Positions 61,329-64,000 of a stretch of DNA of 64,000 nucleotides are shown here, piece by piece. The translations under genes were made by a program, and so were the position numbers. The DNA lies in assembly GCA_964342465.1 (NCBI GenBank), contig CAYFFQ010000007.1, positions 12,632 to 76,631 on the forward strand. Direction: 5' to 3'. The stretch is from MGIIb-Q1 sp964342465 (GTDB taxonomy: Archaea; Thermoplasmatota; Poseidoniia; Poseidoniales; Thalassarchaeaceae). The first letter of the stretch is position 1. Every line of letters begins with the position of its first letter. The notes beneath the pieces are model-generated. The model saw nothing but the letters and a program-made list of their open reading frames with translations. It did not search any database and was not told where the DNA came from.

Positions 61329-63332
61329 ATGAGTGCTAACCCCTCTAAAATCCCGCAATATTTGGTTATCTTCCTTCTTCTAGTGATTCCGATGGAAGCC
61401 ACTAGTTACAGTGGTGGAATCACCGGACAATCATCCGCTGGTTGCACCTGCCACTCTCAGGGGACAACCGCACCATCGCTTTCAGGTCTCCCCGGCGGGG
61501 GTTATGAACCACTGACGACCTACTCTCTCTCTATCAGTGCAACGGGGGGTGTTTCCGGTACCAACGGTGGATTCAATCTCGCTGCCACCTCAGGTACATT
61601 CTCCAATCCCGGCTCCAATGTCCAACTGTCAAATGGTGAGGCGACTCACACCAATTACAATGCCCGTAGTTGGACTCTCGACTGGACTGCGCCGTCAAGC
61701 GGGTCTGGAGATGTCACACTGAATCTCGCGGTGAACTATGTCAACGGCAATGGTAATAGTGGTGGCGATAGTTACGGAGTTGACTCCTGGGTCGTTCAGG
61801 AAGTTCTTGCTGATTCAGATAACGACGGAGTTGCTGATGGTAGTGACCTCTGCCCGAACACTCCGGGCGGGGAGACTGTTGATGCAGAGGGGTGTTCAGA
61901 ATCTCAACTCGATGATGATGGAGACGGAGTCACGAATGATGTTGACCTCTGTCCTAATACAGAGGGGGGTGTATCAGTGGACACAGATGGGTGTGCGTCA
62001 AATCAGCGGGACAGCGATGGTGATGGATGGAGTGATGCGGAGGAACAAATGTGTTCCACCGACCCTGAATCTGCGTCCTCCACACCCATTGACACCGATG
62101 GAGATTCCGAATGTGATTTCATCGACGGTGATGATGACGGAGATGGAGTCGATGATGCACTAGATGCATTTCCACTAGACGATTCTGAACATGAAGATAG
62201 TGACGGTGATGGAATAGGAAACAACGCTGACAGCGATGATGATGGAGATGGTGTCGATGATGGTTACGACCACTTTCCTCTGGATGCCAACGAACAGGTT
62301 GACACTGATGGAGACGGAATTGGTGACAACGCCGACTTAGACGATGATGGGGATTCCGTCTCTGATGAAGATGATGCTTTTCCTCTGAATCCCAATGAAC
62401 AGGTTGACACCGATGGAGACGGAATCGGGGACAATACCGATTCGGACGATGATGGAGATGGTTGGTCAGACCTTGACGAAGTCGACTGTCGTACTGATTT
62501 CCTCAACGCAAGTGATATCCCATCTGATTCGGACATGGATGGTATCTGCGACCGATTGGACAGCGACATTGATGATGATGGCGTCATCGACTCCCTTGAT
62601 GCATTCCCTCTTGATGGGTCGGAACAGAGTGATTCAGATGGCGATGGAATCGGAGACAACGGCGACCTCGATGACGACAATGACGGAACAAAAGATGAAA
62701 ATGATGCTTTTCCCAACAATCCACTGGAGTGGCTTGACTCAGATGGGGATGGAGTCGGCGACAATTCTGACGACGATGACGACAATGATGGCTTCCGAGA
62801 CTTCGAGGAACTTGCCTGTCTATCTGACCCGCGGTCGAATCTCTCATCTCCAACTGATTACGATGACGATGGCTATTGTGATGCCATGGATAGTGATGAC
62901 GATGATGATGATTGGAAGGATGATGATGAACAGAAATGTAGTTCATCGCCCCTGAATTCATCAAGCATTCCTGTCGACACCGACGGGGATGGGTTATGCG
63001 ACCCGATGGATAACGATGATGACGGAGATGGGGTGAATGACGAAGACGATTTCTACCCTCTCGATGCTACCAGAAGCGTCGATGAGATGTCAGATTCATC
63101 AGATGCCCTATACTATTCGATGATTGTCCTGAGCATTGTCCTCCTCAGCGCAACCGGCCTGTTCCTCTCTCGCAGGTTCAAGCCAAGCCATCTAAATGTC
63201 TCTGGTAAACCATCACCCGATGTTCCCATGAATGCATTTCCTATACCTGATGAAGGGCTTCCCGAAGGATGGACGGAGGAGCAGTGGAGATGGTATGGCG
63301 AACAATGGTTGAGAGAAAATGGGCGATTATGA
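61329..63332 (+). CDS. Cell-surface protein: choice-of-anchor V-like N-domain, TSP3 repeats, TM
   Basis: A 667-aa surface protein. A signal peptide (residues ~8-22) is followed by a ~130-residue beta domain starting SYSGGITGQSSAGCTCHSQG, the pattern of the choice-of-anchor V (Reeler-like) family. The CxCH there resembles a metal- or haem-binding site. About 14 calcium-binding DxDxDG repeats run from ~160 to ~585. A TM segment (~595-615) and a tail ending GLPEGWTEEQWRWYGEQWL follow. The C-terminal aromatic tail differs from that of the other TSP3 protein but has similar length and position. Confidence 0.9.
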   Translation: MSANPSKIPQYLVIFLLLVIPMEATSYSGGITGQSSAGCTCHSQGTTAPSLSGLPGGGYEPLTTYSLSISATGGVSGTNGGFNLAATSGTFSNPGSNVQLSNGEATHTNYNARSWTLDWTAPSSGSGDVTLNLAVNYVNGNGNSGGDSYGVDSWVVQEVLADSDNDGVADGSDLCPNTPGGETVDAEGCSESQLDDDGDGVTNDVDLCPNTEGGVSVDTDGCASNQRDSDGDGWSDAEEQMCSTDPESASSTPIDTDGDSECDFIDGDDDGDGVDDALDAFPLDDSEHEDSDGDGIGNNADSDDDGDGVDDGYDHFPLDANEQVDTDGDGIGDNADLDDDGDSVSDEDDAFPLNPNEQVDTDGDGIGDNTDSDDDGDGWSDLDEVDCRTDFLNASDIPSDSDMDGICDRLDSDIDDDGVIDSLDAFPLDGSEQSDSDGDGIGDNGDLDDDNDGTKDENDAFPNNPLEWLDSDGDGVGDNSDDDDDNDGFRDFEELACLSDPRSNLSSPTDYDDDGYCDAMDSDDDDDDWKDDDEQKCSSSPLNSSSIPVDTDGDGLCDPMDNDDDGDGVNDEDDFYPLDATRSVDEMSDSSDALYYSMIVLSIVLLSATGLFLSRRFKPSHLNVSGKPSPDVPMNAFPIPDEGLPEGWTEEQWRWYGEQWLRENGRL

Positions 63333-63432
63333 ACCAAAAGGAAACAGCACGGATTTCACCCCCGCACAATTGCGGCAATTATTTTCCACAAAGGCGGTTG
63401 TTCCAAATAATGTGAATCATTAGAGGCAATCC

Positions 63433-63531
63433 ATGACCACAAAAGAAGTACCGGTGAGCCCCACTCCAGTCAGCCACCTCAAATTCTGGCCGCAAGCCGG
63501 ACATCAGATTGAAGGACGAACATCAAACTGA
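63433..63531 (+). pseudogene. Short open frame ending in TGA just before a longer in-frame ORF
   Basis: ATG 63433 opens a 32-codon frame (MTTKEVPVSPTPVSHLKFWP...) ending at TGA 63529. The same frame is then open to the window end. Either a small separate ORF or the start of the next gene broken by a stop. Confidence 0.3.
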
Positions 63532-63654
63532 GGCACCCACTGGTCATTGTCTGGACCCGACCTGAGTGGGGAGTCGTACGACAACGAGTCAATCGTCGCT
63601 GAGACTGCGTTGAGTCATTATCATCATTTTGCCCCAGTCGTTGAACCGCCATCC

Positions 63655-64000
63655 ATGTGGCAACTAGGAATACCGAGATTGGATTTCCATGAAAAAAAAA
63701 ATCAAACACCCCATAATGTTGAAAAGGGTCAATCTTCTAGTGGGAATGTGGGTATTGACGATTGTCAAATCATCCGAGATATCGTTGGCAAGACCAGCCA
63801 ATTTGAGATAGTGCCGGAGTCGGAGATTGAAGCACCTTATCTCTGCCTCCTCCACCACATGATTGATGTCGCCGCGGTTGCTATCAAAATGTGGGAACTT
63901 GGACTTTCGCAAGAGCAGAAGAAAAATCTGGCGACATTATTTACACCACCCCATGAGCAGTATTCCTCCAGTGCAGTGGAAACAGATAGCGATGGCGGCA
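63655..64000 (+). CDS. Uncharacterised protein, 3' end beyond the window
   Basis: From ATG 63655 (frame open from 63532) the sequence runs to the window edge without a stop and has coding-like composition. FEIVPESEIEAPYLCLLHHMIDVAAVAIKMWELGLSQEQKKNL includes an amphipathic helix. No family recognised. A run of ten A near 63690 lies inside the gene and is a possible frameshift point. Confidence 0.5.
   Translation, partial: MWQLGIPRLDFHEKKNQTPHNVEKGQSSSGNVGIDDCQIIRDIVGKTSQFEIVPESEIEAPYLCLLHHMIDVAAVAIKMWELGLSQEQKKNLATLFTPPHEQYSSSAVETDSDGG

Noticed and set aside
1..64000. tRNA, rRNA, insertion sequences or integrase genes
   Set aside because: No T-loop-like GTTCRANNC with matching stems, no rRNA sequence and no transposase or recombinase motifs were recognised by eye; a tRNAscan-SE run would be decisive.

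Overview
The window reads as one scaffolded piece of a marine archaeal genome, most likely Marine Group II (Poseidoniales, Thermoplasmatota). Archaeal information-processing genes support this: PCNA, NMD3, the exosome subunit Csl4, fibrillarin plus Nop5, and transcription factor S. So does an aconitase-X protein of the type used in the archaeal mevalonate pathway. They sit beside long acidic thrombospondin-type-3 (DxDxDG) surface proteins and many bacterial-type genes (RmuC, Fpg, SMUG1, AI-2E family, FadD-like, IcmF). The lineage is inferred; no rRNA or tRNA gene was seen. Three runs of exactly 100 N (33179-33278, 36088-36187, 40450-40549) are placeholder gaps, and each lies inside a repeat.

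Layout. 1-5.7 kb: 3' part of an aconitase-X protein, a tiny zinc-ribbon gene on the other strand, a sugar-nucleotide epimerase, a polytopic membrane protein, and a divergent KaiC-like ATPase/Maf pair. 5.7-7.8 kb: a two-gene ABC exporter with a 42-bp repeat between its genes. 7.9-16 kb (minus strand): GlmS, a giant membrane-anchored subtilase and a rhomboid protease. 16.3-18.9 kb: cytochrome c maturation genes, with a CcmA-CcmB fusion, CcmC and a CcmD-like peptide. 19-21 kb: NMD3 and phosphoglucose/phosphomannose isomerase. 21-27.8 kb: an M23 peptidase, a GT-C-like membrane protein, a GT2 glycosyltransferase, a second epimerase and RmuC. 28-36 kb: aspartate-semialdehyde dehydrogenase, an unknown acidic protein, zinc-ribbon and METTL5-like genes, a Csl4-RRM-RGG fusion, and a radical SAM/SMUG1 pair. 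36.5-44.7 kb: acyl-CoA synthetase, AI-2E-family permease, a small membrane protein, fused B12 mutase IcmF, and peptidase E. 44.8-48.1 kb: an unknown membrane protein, an aquaporin, and an aquaporin-like paralogue without NPA motifs. 48.4-52 kb: Fpg, fibrillarin, Nop5, TFS. 52-64 kb: an ABC exporter, an FGE-like membrane protein, a 27-residue membrane peptide, a GT2, two TSP3 proteins, a His/Asp-rich surface protein, PCNA, and a gene that runs off the end.

Metabolically the genes suggest an aerobic or microaerobic heterotroph that makes c-type cytochromes, activates fatty acids, and rearranges branched or odd-chain acyl-CoAs with B12. It exports proteases and large calcium-binding surface proteins.

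The most striking global feature is that nearly every longer intergenic space holds its own tandem repeat. Unit lengths run from 13 to 90 bp and the unit sequence differs at each locus. Some repeats begin inside the 3' end of the preceding gene. The most unusual protein is the Csl4-zinc-RRM-RGG fusion at 31.9-33.3 kb.
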